Source of the DNA: Oenanthe sinensis
Taxonomy: Eukaryota > Streptophyta > Magnoliopsida > Apiales > Apiaceae
Reading direction: 5' to 3'
DNA: 64,000 bases
Assembly: GCA_028671895.1 (NCBI GenBank)
Contig: CM053813.1
Location: 42,813,501-42,877,500, forward strand
The notes below the pieces were generated by a model that saw nothing but the letters and a program-made list of their open reading frames with translations, was not told the origin of the DNA and did no database searches. Positions within the stretch are counted from its first letter, which is position 1. Each line of letters starts with the position of its first letter. This document shows positions 50,298-62,537 of this stretch, in pieces. The position numbers and the translations under genes were made by a program.

Positions 50298-52026
50298 CTA
50301 GTAACTAGCAGCATCAAGCTTATCACCGTCTCCCCATATAGCATAAGCTTCTTCTCCATGAATAGCATCATCTCCAATCTCCATATCTTCATCAGACATT
50401 CTCAACGGGAAGAAGAGTTGAACAAAAAGACAAACTAAACTTGTAACAACAACATTAACAGTCACAACAAATACAATACCAAGAAGCTGGATTCCAATTT
50501 GTCGAAATCCGGCATGAGTCCTTCCTTCGATAAAACCGTAGAAAAAGCCTACATAGTGGGCATAATTTGCATAGAACAAGTTGCATAAAGAAGGTTTTGC
50601 AAAGAGACCAGTGAGAATTCCACCAAGGCAGCCAGCGATGGCGTGTGTGTGAAACACAGCCATCGTATCATCGACTTTTTGTAGAAGCTCTGATCTTTTG
50701 TGTACAACCATCATTGTGAACCAGGGGATTGAGCCTGAGCAAAGTCCCATGACTATTGCAGCCCATCCTTCCACAACACCTATATCATCCAAATGCCAGA
50801 AAAAATTATTACTTGGAACATGAGACCTTTGATGATTTTATATGTATTTTTCACAAAAAAGGTGTTTTTACTCAAATTCTACAGCTTGGAAAAGGAAAAT
50901 TTAATAAATGAGCAAGCACATATCCGGGAAAATGTGCAAATAGTACTAGTTGTGTACCGGCTGCAGGAGTGATGCAGACTAAACCAGTGATCATGCCTTG
51001 AACAGCACCAATTACAGAAGCTTTCCGGAAATAAATATCCAAAAAAAGCCAAGTCAACAAACTTGTCGCAGCACAAATATGGGTGTTCAAAACAGCCAAA
51101 GAAGCATCCACGCTCACACTATAGGGGTCACCACCATTGAAACCAGTCCATCCCATCCAGAGAAGTCCTGCCCCTGCCAACATTAGTATAATGTTGTTTG
51201 GAGGGAATCTTTCCCTGTCTTTGGTTAATCTGGGACCGACCTGCATATATATAGTTCATATTAATTAATCTGTTGCTTTCTTTCTATATACAATTTTTAG
51301 TCATTTTATCGGTTAGCAGTAACTAGCCTATACGATAGAGGTCTCAGGTCATCAATAATTTATTCGAGAAACGAAAGCTCAATGAAGAATGTAATCTAGA
51401 AAAATAAATAGTATAAATTTGATACCCACCCAATATGCAGCTGTGAAACCAGCAACTCCAGAAGACAGATGAATGACATAACCACCTGAATAGTCAATAA
51501 TACCCATAAGTGTTAACCAACCTTCAACTGACCAAATTGAAAATGCGACAAATGTATATGAAAACGTTAGCCACAATGGCACAAACAACATCCAAGCATA
51601 GAAATTCATGCGCCCCAACAAAGCCCCAGCTATCAGAATCAAAGTAATCGCAGCAAAAACAAACTGGAAAAACACCATTGTTGAAACGGGAAAGGACCCC
51701 GAAAATGCCTGCCTCAGAAGATACTCTTGTTCTACTGCAACATCGAGTTTTCCCCAAACCGGAATAAATTTTTCTCCAAAAGAAAGTCTATAACCCCAGC
51801 ATACCCAACAAACAAGAACACAAGCAAAGGCATATAGTGCCATAAAAGCTGAATTCACAGCCCATTTCTTCTTCACAGCTCCTCCGTAAAGAATTATAAG
51901 CCCGGGAACACTCTGTAAACCAACCATAGTTGCAGCAACAAGTTGCCATGCATTATCAGCTTTGTTCATCCATTCCGGATTTGCTTCATTAGGCAACCAG
52001 TTTTCGGGTATCGAAAAATTAGCCAT
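50298..52026 (-). CDS. AMT2: Ammonium transporter, AMT2 (MEP-like) type
   Basis: Plasma-membrane channel-like carrier of the AMT/MEP/Rh family for ammonium uptake. Exons 51430-52026, 50958-51240 and 50298-50779 join in frame to 453 aa. Eleven hydrophobic segments can be followed. Recognisable motifs are SVPGLIILYGGAVKKKWAVN in TM1-2, the ammonium-transporter signature DYSGGYVIHLSSGVAGFTAA with pore His186, and VDDTMAVFHTHAIAGCLGG with His337 and His339. His339 aligns with the second pore histidine as I recall the family. The cytosolic C-terminus has IGDDAIHGEEAYAIWGDGDK, the conserved trans-activation segment that gates neighbours in the trimer. PRLTKDRERFPPNN and the overall pattern indicate the AMT2/MEP-like clade, not AMT1. 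The C-terminal tail is shorter than that of Arabidopsis AMT2 (about 475 aa). Start chosen at the ATG giving MANFSIPENWLP. Confidence 0.93.
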
Positions 52027-52084
52027 AATGTTAGTGTATGTGTTAGAGAAAGTGCATTTGCCTAATTTGATACAACAATGGTAA

Positions 52085-52093
52085 GCTTATATA
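52085..52093 (-). promoter_or_regulatory. Candidate TATA box of AMT2
   Basis: On the minus strand the sequence reads TATATAAGC, about 60 bases upstream of the AMT2 ATG. This would give a leader of roughly 30 bases. Confidence 0.5.
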
Positions 52094-53994
52094 CAGGGTG
52101 TTCATATTGTTGAGATGATTCTTGCAATGAGTTGTAAATTATGCCAAACATTACTATATTGTCCTAAGCTTGTCCATAGTTGTATGTCCAATACACTACA
52201 TTATAGTTAAAAGGTTTTGGCGGGAATAACAACACTATGACAGATCAACAGACATTTTCAATGTGCTCATATTGTTTGATAGAATAATATAAAAAGAAAG
52301 AAATGTTAGAGTTTTTAAATTATTTTTCAAATAATATTTATTTAGTTTTAATTGATTGTTAAAATAATAAATGAGATGTATTTTTCGAATATTTATATTA
52401 GTACATGAATTAAAAAATTTCATTTTATTAGGTTAGTATTACCACATAATTTGAGAAAAATTTTCAGAAATACTTTTATGGTATTTATGATTAATCATAA
52501 AAAGAATAATGTTCTTATATTTGATAATAAAACTTATAGTTACTTACAGCAGAAAAAATGAAAAGTAGCTTTTTTGTAAAAAAATATGGGGATAAGTTTT
52601 TTCTAACAACACATTTTAGACCAAAAGCACCTTTACGGGTGTAACTTTTCAATTTCATCAAAATTTTAAAACTAATTTCAACAAAAAATTGTTGTTGATG
52701 CAATGTTGGCTATGAAAATTGGATACTATCCGACGTTAATTGTGGATTGATACCTATATATATAAATTTAATGAAATATTATATATTTTGGGTTATATTT
52801 TAATTACAATATATTGTTGAACATATTATAAAATATAGAGAATTTTCAAAAATACAATTTTTTTTGTAAAATACAGTTATTTTAATTTTTGTAAACGTAT
52901 GATTTTTATTTTTATTTTTATTTTACAAAAAAATGACTTTATAACTAAATGCAACTGGATGCAATTACAACCAAACTTAAATCGCATATAAAAATGTTGC
53001 ATTATATGGTTTTTAGTTATAAACCGTATTTTTGTAAATATAGAAAATATTAAAATCATAAAAAATAGTATTTTTTTATAATTTCTCTAAAATCTATAAT
53101 ACTTTAATTAATAATTCATTTAAAAGTATCTTATTAAATTTTCGCATTCGAAATTACTATGATAATTTAGGTTAAATTCTAATTTTTTTTCAAAATCAGG
53201 TCAAATCTTGAAATCATATCAATACACTAGTAATTTGAGTAATCCACAATAATTCCTAATATATTATAATTTAATGTATTGATATGGAATTAGGATATTA
53301 ATATATGATATTAAAATTTTCAAGTCCATCTTCACCCTTGATTATTTTTTAAGTCAAATTATAACCCTAAAAATCTTATCTTATTATATTAAAAAATATT
53401 AAATTTATTAAATCATATTCCTCCACAATTATTAACAAAACTAAAAAAATTATCTAAAACAAAATAACTTCCCACACATATATTTTAAAATATTCATTAC
53501 ACCTGCACATAATCATTAACTATTTTAACATTTGTTAGCAAAATATTTTATGTATATCATGGTTGTTTTAGCTATAATATTATAATATTATAATTGATTT
53601 AATCATCTTTCATATTAAATATTACAATTACAATACTAAAATTAGAAATCAATTTTGATCACATATATTAATTGAATAAATTATTTATATTTTTATCTAC
53701 AACCATCTCCTCTAATCCCAAGTGGTAAAGGGTGTCGTTCATTCTCGATTCGACTCTCGAGAATTTATTAAAATAGATACCCACTTTGTAAGGCAAGTCA
53801 AACGAGTAAAAAAACAAATTTAATTAATACATATTAGATTCTTATCTTCACAATCACTCATATAAAAAATTAAATCATAAAAAAACACTTAATACAAAAT
53901 ATTTCAGATATGTTAGCCTTTAATATTCTATTTTTCCAATATTATTATTAAAAAAACTTGATATTCCTTTGTATCATACAACCAACTAAACAGC
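52094..53994. other. AT-rich divergent spacer upstream of AMT2 and Agenet/ENT gene
   Basis: Very AT-rich, no coding signal. It holds the SINE-like repeat at 53700-53815 and presumably distal promoter elements of both flanking genes. Short minus-strand ORFs here are low-complexity Lys/Ile/Phe translations of A/T-rich DNA. Confidence 0.55.
53700..53815 (+). repeat. tRNA-derived SINE-like repeat
   Basis: A-box-like TGGTAAAGGG and B-box GATTCGACTCT (10 of 11 to consensus) are about 30 bases apart. The tail AATTTATTAAAATAGATACCC and CACTTTGTAAGG follow; the latter is also present at the window start. The 3' end runs into A-rich sequence. Confidence 0.6.
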
Positions 53995-53995
53995 A

Positions 53996-54004
53996 AACCC
54001 TAGT
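53996..54004 (+). promoter_or_regulatory. telo-box-like AAACCCTAG in Agenet/ENT gene promoter or leader
   Basis: AAACCCTAG lies about 65 bases before the 5'-UTR splice donor at 54068. Telo-boxes (AAACCCTA) are known plant promoter elements of genes active in cycling cells. Function here is inferred from position only. Confidence 0.35.
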
Positions 54005-54067
54005 TCCTTAATCGATTGATTACAAATACCAAATTACACCATTAAGCTGCTCTAATTCTCAGCAAAG

Positions 54068-54760
54068 GTACGTTCTTTCTACTTTAATTGATCTAATTTT
54101 TCGTTAATTGAATCGTATTCCATTGATTATATAATTTTAATTAGCATCAGATAATCTCAATTTGTGTTGTTTTTTTGTTTGATTAATGTGTGTTTTATGT
54201 GATGTTATTTTTGTTTCCTGCTTTGTTTAGTTTATGGATATTTAGATTTAATTGATTCATATAATTTTAATCAGAGTATTCAGATATTTGAATTGAAGGG
54301 GCTTGCTTGATTGATTGATTGATGAATATTTTGTGCTACAACAAATTATTAAAAGGGGTTACAATGGTTTGTTGTTGTTTTGTTAGGATGATTTTTTTTT
54401 TTTTGTGGTTATTTTTTCGGGATTAATTGGTTGGTTTACGGATTGAGCATTTTCCGATATGTGTATAAAATTATAGCTTTCTATGAAAGGTACAGGTTTC
54501 CCTGATTTCACTACCAAGTGTCAGTTGGAAAATTGGATCTTTAATATACATGCGTATGTACTACTGATTTTTGTGTTGGTAATAGGCAATAGCTCATGAT
54601 TTAATTCTCAGTAACTTTGTATACATAATCTCGAGGAAGCTTTGTTCTTTTTTAGATGTTTTGTTCTTGGGATTGTCCATTTGTCCGTATTCTTTTTATT
54701 TATAAATTGAGATGTATGTTTGGGAATTGGGACTAAAGTAAGACATCTTGGTTTTTGCAG
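54068..54760 (+). other. 5'-UTR intron of the Agenet/ENT gene
   Basis: Donor GTACG after CAGCAAAG at 54067 and acceptor TTTTTGCAG at 54760 bound a T-rich intron of 693 bases. It lies wholly upstream of the ATG at 54788. Such first introns often raise expression in plants. The exact transcription start is not visible. Confidence 0.6.
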
Positions 54761-54787
54761 TTCTGTGAGACTAAAGTCATACCCGTT

Positions 54788-56869
54788 ATGAGATTCGAAA
54801 GAGGGAGCAAAGTGGAGGTGCTGAAGCAAGTGGATGTGTTGACTGTATGGTGTGGTGCTACAATTGTTTCAGGTGATGGGAATATTTACAGTGTGAGATA
54901 TCATTGTTGTATTCCAGAATTTACTGAGACGGTACCTAGAAAGCTTATCAGACCCACTCCTCCTGTATATAAAGTAGAGAATTGGGTGGTTGGGGATGTT
55001 GTGGAGGTATTTATTGATGTTATGTGGAAAGTTGCAATAATATCGAATGTTCGTGGAGCTTATTGTATTGTTCGGCTACTTGGATCTTCTTACAAGTTCA
55101 GAGTCCACATATCCGATATCAGGGTTAGACAGTGTTGGCAAAATGATCAATGGTTTCTAATGGGAAAGGTAATATTGCTATCAGTTACCCTAAATATTTC
55201 TTATTGGTTATATTTTCCTTTCTTAACACAACTGTATTGTGATTGAATTTGTGACAACTGTATTGTGATTGAATTTGTGACTACAGTAAAATTGTGGCAT
55301 TTGGTCTTATGAAAATCATTTTTCTAATTTTTTTTGGTTATAAGTTTGTTTTCTGCTTCCTGATTGGTTGTATTTCTCATCATTCCATTTTGAGCAAATA
55401 GATGCGTTTTGCCTAGTACCTGGTCACATTCATAAATTAAAACACTAAAATTCCATCAAACCGGGGAGGGTTTTTTTGTGGGGGGGGGGGGCATTAGTCA
55501 CTCCTGTAATCATAATATGAAATTTGATCCGGAATGGATTTCAATTCGAATATTTTCAGGTTCAAAATTAAACCACCTTCATTTATATAAGATGTACTTA
55601 ATAAATCGTATAAAGTTCTACTAATTGAACGATTTTGTATTCAAATCACATTAATTTTGATTATGGGTTGCTTAATTTATCTTTTGGATAATATTTTTAA
55701 TTAAATTAATAACAGTTAAGACAAGTTAATCATACCAAGTGCATTTACATTGAAGGAGGTAAGCTCCGCCAGTTTGGTGGAAGTCTTAAGGCAAAGAACC
55801 TTCTTATTATCAAGTCGATGAAGATGGTAGTGATTTTGAATAGAGACAATCAGACAAAGCCTCTAAAAGGGTTGGGAAGGAGGCCTCGGGCTGACGGAAA
55901 ATCATGACCTTTCCTAGTTATCTCCAAATGCTGCAGAGCTTCGTGTTTATCTTGTATTTTAATAGTCATTGTTATAAATGACTCTAATTGTTTGCCGCCT
56001 TACAGTTTTTTTTACGATGATGCTTCACTTGATTTTCCCTTTATCTAACCTATATGTTGACATGTTATGTACAGGGATCAGGAACTTCAGATGTTTATCA
56101 GAAGATGAGCTTCGAGGCAGCACAAACTAATGGAACTCTCAAAATTCAAGGAGAAGATGGGTTTTTAGTAACAAAAAACAACACTGGATTGCAGGGGTCT
56201 CATATAGCATCGTCTAGAACACTGAAAAGAGGATCTCCTTATTGTTCATCTCTTATTCAAGAAAATAGTAGAAATGTCAAGAAAATCAGAGCGGCTGGCA
56301 AATCAGACCGAAAATATCGAGCGCTTCCTGTTTGTGGGGATCAGGTACATGCTGTAGCTTACCCAAGAGAAAATCTGGGTGAAATGTACATGCATGCTTC
56401 CTTTAACAATAAGACAAATGGATATAATGAATTGGATAGAGGAGAACTAAATGATTTCATTGGCTGTTCTGTTGCACGAGACACTGAAAGTAATGATTCT
56501 GATACCGATATATGCTCTGTTGGTAGTTGTAGTGCTATTTCTAGAACTTTAAATAAGTTTTCAACCCATATGTTAGCAGTTTCATGTCAAGAGACACATA
56601 GCCATTCTAGTGATGCAGAATCTTATTGTGGTACACGGAATGACAAGGGTTGTGACCTTCCTCCAGAAGAGGACATAGCAGCATGTATACATAATTTAGA
56701 ATTACATGCTTATCGACGCACTTTAGAAGCATTATATGCTTCTGGTCCATTAAGCTGGGAAAAAGAAGGACTATTGACAAATCTTCGTATTATGCTTTAT
56801 ATTTCAAATGATGAACATTTGACGGAGCTAAAATCTTTAATATCCGGTGGAACTCATAACATTTGTTAA
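54788..56869 (+). CDS. Agenet (plant Tudor-like) and ENT domain protein
   Basis: Two coding exons, 54788-55168 and 56075-56869, join in frame to 391 aa. Residues 1-127 form a double Agenet/Tudor-like module: MRFERGSKVEVL, then VPRKLIRPTPP, a second repeat WVVGDVVEVFIDVMWKVAI, and GSSYKFRVHISDIRVRQCW. Such modules read modified histones or bind RNA in plant Tudor-like proteins. A polar, probably disordered linker follows, with a basic patch (NVKKIRAAGKSDRKYRA). Residues about 333-385 form a C-terminal ENT helical domain (LELHAYRRTLEALYASGPLS, then WEKEGLLTNLRIML). The Agenet-then-ENT order matches the Arabidopsis plant Tudor-like proteins such as At4g32440 rather than the EMSY-like proteins with N-terminal ENT. 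The start MRFERGSKVEV is the family's usual N-terminus and lies 27 bases after the 5'-UTR acceptor. The intron carries a 26-bp tandem repeat. Confidence 0.9.
55228..55279. repeat. Perfect 26-bp tandem repeat x2 in Agenet/ENT intron
   Basis: The unit beginning ACAACTGTATTGTGATTGAA occurs at 55228-55253 and again, identical, at 55254-55279, 60 bases inside the intron. Confidence 0.92.
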
Positions 56870-58566
56870 GTGTTAGTGAAAGGGTTTTCTGTTCTCATTT
56901 TATTAGGGTATGATTCATTCTATCAACCAAAAACCAGTGTAACAAGTAGGAGGATAGTACATGTCTCGCAGCTATTGCCTCTGTTAATTCTGCAATTTTA
57001 TAGAAGAGTAGATTTGTAAATTCAAAATTCATGTATCAAGTCATACTCTGTGGCATTTATGTTATGATCTCATATATAATATGTTTTGTAATAAAGTTAC
57101 TGAGTTTGGGACTAATGCACATTTGTAGTTTATCGAAGAAAGATGTAGTTTTCTTATTTTCCAGTTGCTTCAGTGCAAGTGAAATACAATGGTACATTTT
57201 TATCTATTTATTTCCTTTCTTTTTTTACTATTTCATTTAAGATATCTTTGTGGAATTGATTTCACTTGTTTTTTATACTTAACATCTCCCTGTTTGATAT
57301 CTCAATGTTGTATTTGACCTTCTACATTTGTCTTACATTAACCTGCTGTGTACAGATATTTATTATCTTGTTTATTTTAATTCCAAAATCTTCCTTTGGA
57401 TAGTATATATTATGTTATCAGTAACAGTGAGTTATTCATAGTATACGAACCAGATTATCTATTTTTTAGATTTGCTGAGCTGATCAGAAATGTCTTTACT
57501 ACTTTTTGCTGCTCATTTGTTACCTGGAGATTATAAAATCATGTAGTCTTTAAACCCTGAATCAATTACCGCAACTTTGTTTTTCTATAAATGGTACACA
57601 TGTTATAGAATGTGAAGAATATCTTTATTCTTTAGCTCAAGTGGAAGCTTGTGGATTTTTCATTTGGGAGATATTATTGACGAGTATAATGCTTTTTCTA
57701 GGGCTGAAGTTTTGAGAGTTTGCAAAACTTGCTTCCATTGATCTTAGCAATGATGCTGGGTATGCAAATTTATATGTGTATAAACAACCAGGGCATTTAC
57801 TATCTTGTATTTTTTAATATCACTGAACTGATATAAATCGTGTTCTTGTAGCTACTTACAGACAGTTTTGTGTGATTTAGTCTATGCATATGTATATGTA
57901 TGTTTATGCATACATAATCGTTTTGGTGTCTGCTTTTGGAAAGTAAATAGAAGTTGGCTATATTTAGTTTGATCTTTAACATTTTTGCCCTTTTAGGTGG
58001 ATTATTCTTGGAATGATATCTTTATGAGCTATGATAGCAAAGAGTAGTGGGATAATTTGGAGGATAACAGTATATGTATATAGATGAGCATTTCATTTTT
58101 CATTATGTGCTATGAGATTAGGAAAGACTTCAGCTTCTCTTTTTCCTACATTCTCCCCAATCTTCTTACTCTCTTTCTTCCTTTCCTTTTTAGATTGTTA
58201 ATTACTGTTTCCTGTTTTATGTCTCCCTAGTCCCTATACATCTCTCAATGTCTAATCTTCTTTCTTCTGTTTCTAATTTTTAAGCTGGGTTAACACGGTC
58301 GACCTCTAATCTATAATGTCCGTGGTCCTGTTCATTGTCCAATTTCTTACAGTTTACTAAATAGTTAACATATGTATGTCAGGAGATGGCTTATAAAATC
58401 CTACGCATGCTTCCATCTTAGATGCTTGGACCACATGGAATTGTTTATATCCTGTGTGCTGACTAATTTCTAAATTGTTGAGCATCATGCAGTATGCTTT
58501 GTATCATCAGGTATATAAAAGATGTGGGTTACAAGTCGCAGATTTATACTACTTGCAGCCCCAGAA

Positions 58567-58613
58567 CACACACACGCACACAGTTGCAGAGTCACACACA
58601 CACACATACAGAG
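58567..58613. repeat. (CA)n-rich microsatellite
   Basis: Two interrupted CA runs separated by GTTGCAGAGT. Likely length-variable. Confidence 0.85.
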
Positions 58614-58798
58614 CAAGTAAGATGAAACAAGTACGGAGAAGATTAAGCTCGTCACGAGGTATATATTATATATAAGGGCTCATCTTAGATATCTAGAATA
58701 CCTACATTTAGCAGGACAGAAATTGGCACTTCTTCGTTAGACTCCACTCAGTCATGCAATGTCAATGTTAGATGACTGCAAGTGGTAAAACTTGAGAG

Positions 58799-59070
58799 CT
58801 TGTTTGATTGACATATGAGTACCCAGGAATTTTAATCTCGTGGGAAGTATTTATTAACCAAACTGTTTGGTTGTCGAAAGTAAGGGATGTACCGAATACC
58901 CAAATATCCACATAATATAGGAAGTTGCTTACCCACCTGCCTCTTGGTTACACTTCCTAGGAATTTAAATACCCACAGCAACCAAACTATTTTATCAAAT
59001 TTTAAGTATTTTATATCCATGTAACTAAAACTTCCAGTAGGAAGTAAATTCCTATGTTTAACCAAACAAG
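58799..59070. mobile_element. MITE with GCTTGTTTG termini, about 270 bp
   Basis: Left end GCTTGTTTGATTGACATATG and complemented right end GCTTGTTTGGTTAAACATAG form clear imperfect inverted repeats, followed on both sides by AGGAATTT. Internal copies of GGAAGT and CCAAAC-type motifs are self-complementary. It resembles hAT-type MITEs. No coding capacity. Confidence 0.65.
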
Positions 59071-59214
59071 CACCGAGACCTGAGAGTTAATAGCCTGGAT
59101 CATTCAAAAGATAAGCAGATATAAACACTTGGCAAGTTTCCTGTCCTATTAACTGGGAGATTGGCACTCAGATCAGCAACTCAGGCAATTAACCTCCAGC
59201 CCAACTTATATTGC

Positions 59215-59242
59215 CTCTCTCTCTCTCTCACACACACACACG
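59215..59242. repeat. Compound (TC)n(AC)n microsatellite
   Basis: A run of CT dinucleotides passes directly into CA dinucleotides. Confidence 0.85.
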
Positions 59243-59756
59243 GATGCATACTGCATAAAATAAAACAGTAATTTTGAGGCATTGAAACAAAATACTTGGA
59301 AATAGAAAAGAGAAAAATAGACCAGCCAAATAGTGCCATCTCCAGTCTAATATGGCCATTCATATAGCATACAAAGTTTAGCGCTGTTTGATCTCGATAG
59401 GATTTCCCTAATCCTCCCCTAATCCTCCCTTTCCGGAAGGAACAACTTGAAATTCTTGCTAATTGCCTAGTTATATAGGAAGAGTTCAAAATATTTTAAA
59501 CAATGCAATATAAAATTAATCATTTAGTTAGTTTATATTTTTTTTAATATATCATGTGTTGAGTAGAATAATTGAGCATCTTTTAGACAAACAACATAGT
59601 TGATCAAGATGCCTAGTTCATTTTCTTATTCGAATTTTTCTTTCCAATATGATTCATGATTTAGTCATGCTTTAATTTGAGTAAGTTTATATGTAGTACA
59701 TCTTTTTTTAAAAAAATTTTACTTCTATATAAAAAATTTCTAACATTCGGATTATG

Positions 59757-60150
59757 GCAGATCAGGGAGGCTAAAGTCCTGCCTATTACAAGATTCTAAA
59801 GGGTCAGCAAAGTGATGTGTTGACTGCATGCAGTAGTGTCTAAATTTATCCGTCTAAATTTATCTCAAGTAGTGAACATACAGCATGAGATCATTTCCCC
59901 AAAAAGAGGGATATAATGGTGAGAGGGAGAGAGTATTTACTAAGCTTAATTAACCTCGTCTTGCCAAAAGAGTGGGGACGGGGAGTTACGTGGCTGGTGA
60001 TGTTATGGAGGTGTTGCAATATTGCAAGTTCGCGGAGGTTACTCTATGGTGGGGCTACTTTGATTATCTTACAAGTTCAGAGAATTAGAGCCCACAAATT
60101 CTGTATCATGGTTAGACAATCTTTGCTTAATGATAGCAATAAAGGTAATA
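59757..60150 (+). pseudogene. Decayed duplicate of the Agenet exon
   Basis: This stretch repeats, in order and orientation, the Agenet exon at 54757-55185. Matching blocks include GGCAG at the acceptor, GACTAAAGTCATACCC versus GGCTAAAGTCCTGCCT, GATGTGTTGACTG (identical), GATGTT(G/A)TGGAGGT and TCTTACAAGTTCAGAG (identical). ATCAGGGTTAGACA versus ATCATGGTTAGACA and AAAGGTAATATT over the splice donor also agree. The ATG has become ACA, there are several indels and in-frame stops, and about 100 bases of the middle are missing. It is therefore non-coding. Weak similarity near 60640-60680 to the start of exon 2 (GAGGC(A/C)..CACA(A/G)ACT) hints that the copy once extended further. Confidence 0.82.
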
Positions 60151-61399
60151 TTTTCTACTATCTCTTATCTATTATCTGCATAATTAACGAAGTTGAAATA
60201 GTGACTGTATATGGGAAGTTGTGAAATGAATGATTTCTGATATATCCTTAATTTTTGGGCTTGAAACTAAACCCCCCTCCCCCCAAAAAAAGAAAAACCA
60301 ATTTGATCTTCACTACTCTTATGCTTAGCTTCTCTTATTCGTAAAACAATATGTATTAAATATTGCAAGTTGTCTTTTCTCTTTTAGGTGTCTTCATTTT
60401 GTATAATATGCGGTATTTATGTTTTTGCACTGATTTTTCTTCATTTTAAGTCATGTTATCTAATTTAAGTGTTAAAGTTTTGTTCATTTTGTTGTCTAGG
60501 TAGTGATTCTAAAATTTAAGGATAGCCATCTTTCTTCCTAGAAGTAAGCCATTAACTTAATAACTTCATTTATGTTACCTGGATAATGTTTTGTTTCAGA
60601 TTTGGACCATTTGGTGTTGTAACTTAGCAACACAAGAACTACTTGGATATCAAATGGAGGCCTCACAGACTTTAGAGGCTTTGGTCTCTGTTTCAAAGTA
60701 TGGTCGGAAGAGTTATGAACAAGACATGTGAGAACTCCTATTTTGAGTCCGAGTGGTTGAAATCGAGTAGCTTATTATTCTCAGTTAAGTAGACCTATTC
60801 CAGTTTGAGTATCTAGTATCAAGCAGTTTAAAGTTTGAGTATCTATCTGCTCGCGAGCAGCTTAAGTTGTAGTACAGCTCTACATTAGCTGATTGAATCC
60901 TTTGATGCTTCTAATCTTTTGTAACAACATACTTTGCAACTTCTGGTATCAGTGTTTATTTACTTTATGCATGAACTTGGGCCGTTTTGACGGAAAGAAA
61001 GAAAACAAAAGCCTATCAAGATTCAGTTACAGTTTTCAAAGATGAGAATCATCTCTACTTCGCCAAGATACGAGTGTGTGAGTATTTAATAATACAGAAA
61101 AAATAACTACAAGGCCCTTGATATCTACCGTATTGTAGCTTTTTTGTAGCTAACTGTCACATCGTGGTTGGCTTCAAGTATCAATGTATCATATAAATAA
61201 CAAGAAATTCATGTCTTGTGTATTTGTGATGGCTGTTTTGGAGAACATTCATTAATTCTTATAAATCAACATTATTAGGTCCCTCAGACCTCGTTATATT
61301 ACTCTTTCAAATTACCTATTGCTACTGTAAAAGGCTGGTTGAATGTAGGTAGTCCCTCGAATTCAAATGTTTTGCAAACTCAATTAATTAAATTATAGA
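60151..61399. other. Spacer, no gene recognised
   Basis: T-rich DNA with no open frame of interest. It may include decayed intron/exon 2 sequence of the duplicated Agenet gene. Confidence 0.4.
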
Positions 61400-61650
61400 A
61401 TCACCACATACACAAGACCTTCAACTTTGTAAGCATCTCTGATCCCTAATAATCGCCATTTTCAACCCTGTAAACTTTACGCGGCTCTTCTATTAACTGT
61501 GGTCGATGAGTATAAAATATAAGCTTCTGAAGCATGGGAGAGCATGCTGAGTGAGACAAAGTGCAAGCTTAGCTGCTGATGCACATCCAGCATATCCATG
61601 TCTAACATACTCTACAACCATAAAGGGGCTGATGGGGACATAAATTAGTG
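61400..61650 (-). pseudogene. Decayed duplicate of an FBD-domain last exon
   Basis: Parallels 62535-62800 in order and orientation. Shared blocks on the plus strand are ATCACCACAT, GCATGGGAG(AG)AGCATGC, GAGTGAGACAAAGTGCAAGC (identical), ACATCCAGCATATCCA (identical), AACATACTCTACA (identical) and GCTGATGGG(G/A)ACATA. Indels shift the frame and no intact protein remains. Confidence 0.8.
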
Positions 61651-62537
61651 TATATATTGATCACACATATAAAACAGTGTCAAAAAATTGCCCTAACTTC
61701 CTATAAATGAGGAAGCATGAAGGAAAAAAGGTGGCCTCGTCTTGTGAAGGGCGCATCACTTGATGTGGCTACACAGATTCATGCTGCCCTGCCTAATCAA
61801 ATAATCTTAGAAACCTAAAACTATCCAAATTAGAGCAACAACTTTCTGCAAGGACACCAAGCCGGTTAAGGATATATTGATAGTTTAGTTTTCGCCATCA
61901 ATACAGAGATAATAATATATCAAACTTAAAACACGAATATTCAGCCAAAATCTTTAAACATCCCTTCTAGATGCAATATCTCGCAACATAGAAAGGGCTC
62001 GATTGATGGAAGCAATAAGAACTATTGTCAATTCTGCATATTGAACAAGATCTTACTGATGTTATAACCTAAATTGAAGGCCAAAAACATATACAATCTC
62101 TAGCATGCAACCAAGATCTTAAACATAAAAACAATGATGTAGATTAAAAGGCTAAAGGAGACCCAAGTACATGAATAGATACTTCAAACACAAGGATAAC
62201 TAAACAGTAAGTAGTTCAACTACACTAAAAACTAATACAAAAGCTTATGCAGCACCAAGAACCTAACTCAATCCAAACTACAATCAATTTCGATTATAAA
62301 CGAAAATGTATACCACACGATCATCGTAATGAATTTACTAGGCCAGGCTCAGGGCTACTGCCTCGCAGATTATTTGCATAATTCTTTACCATAGAAAATT
62401 AAGGATCTCATACCAGGAAAAACAACCGTCCCTATCCCATATGCTGAAATTTTAATATTCAAAAGATATGATGTAGCTAGGGCCTCAAATTCAAATGTTT
62501 TATTGAAGCGAAAAATAACACAAGCTCAATTAATCGA
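61651..62537. other. Spacer between FBD copies
   Basis: AT-rich DNA without recognised genes; presumably the 3' flank of the FBD exon at 62538. Confidence 0.45.

Larger units (their letters stand above)
56870..59756. other. 3' flank of Agenet/ENT gene with microsatellites and a MITE
   Basis: No coding region was recognised. It contains a (CA)n-rich tract at 58567-58613, a MITE at 58799-59070, and a (TC)n(AC)n tract at 59215-59242. The rest is T-rich single-copy-looking DNA that includes the gene's 3' UTR. Confidence 0.55.

Noticed and set aside
53720..53760. Possible tRNA gene (A- and B-box present)
   Set aside because: No cloverleaf can be folded (no acceptor or anticodon stem), and the same text recurs elsewhere as a SINE-like repeat.
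54755..54787. Upstream in-frame start (TTG at 54755) for the Agenet/ENT protein
   Set aside because: It straddles the 5'-UTR splice acceptor at 54760; the ATG at 54788 gives the family's usual N-terminus.
59380..59470. CCTAATCCTCCC repeats as possible telomere-like sequence
   Set aside because: Only two or three imperfect copies and not the plant CCCTAAA unit.
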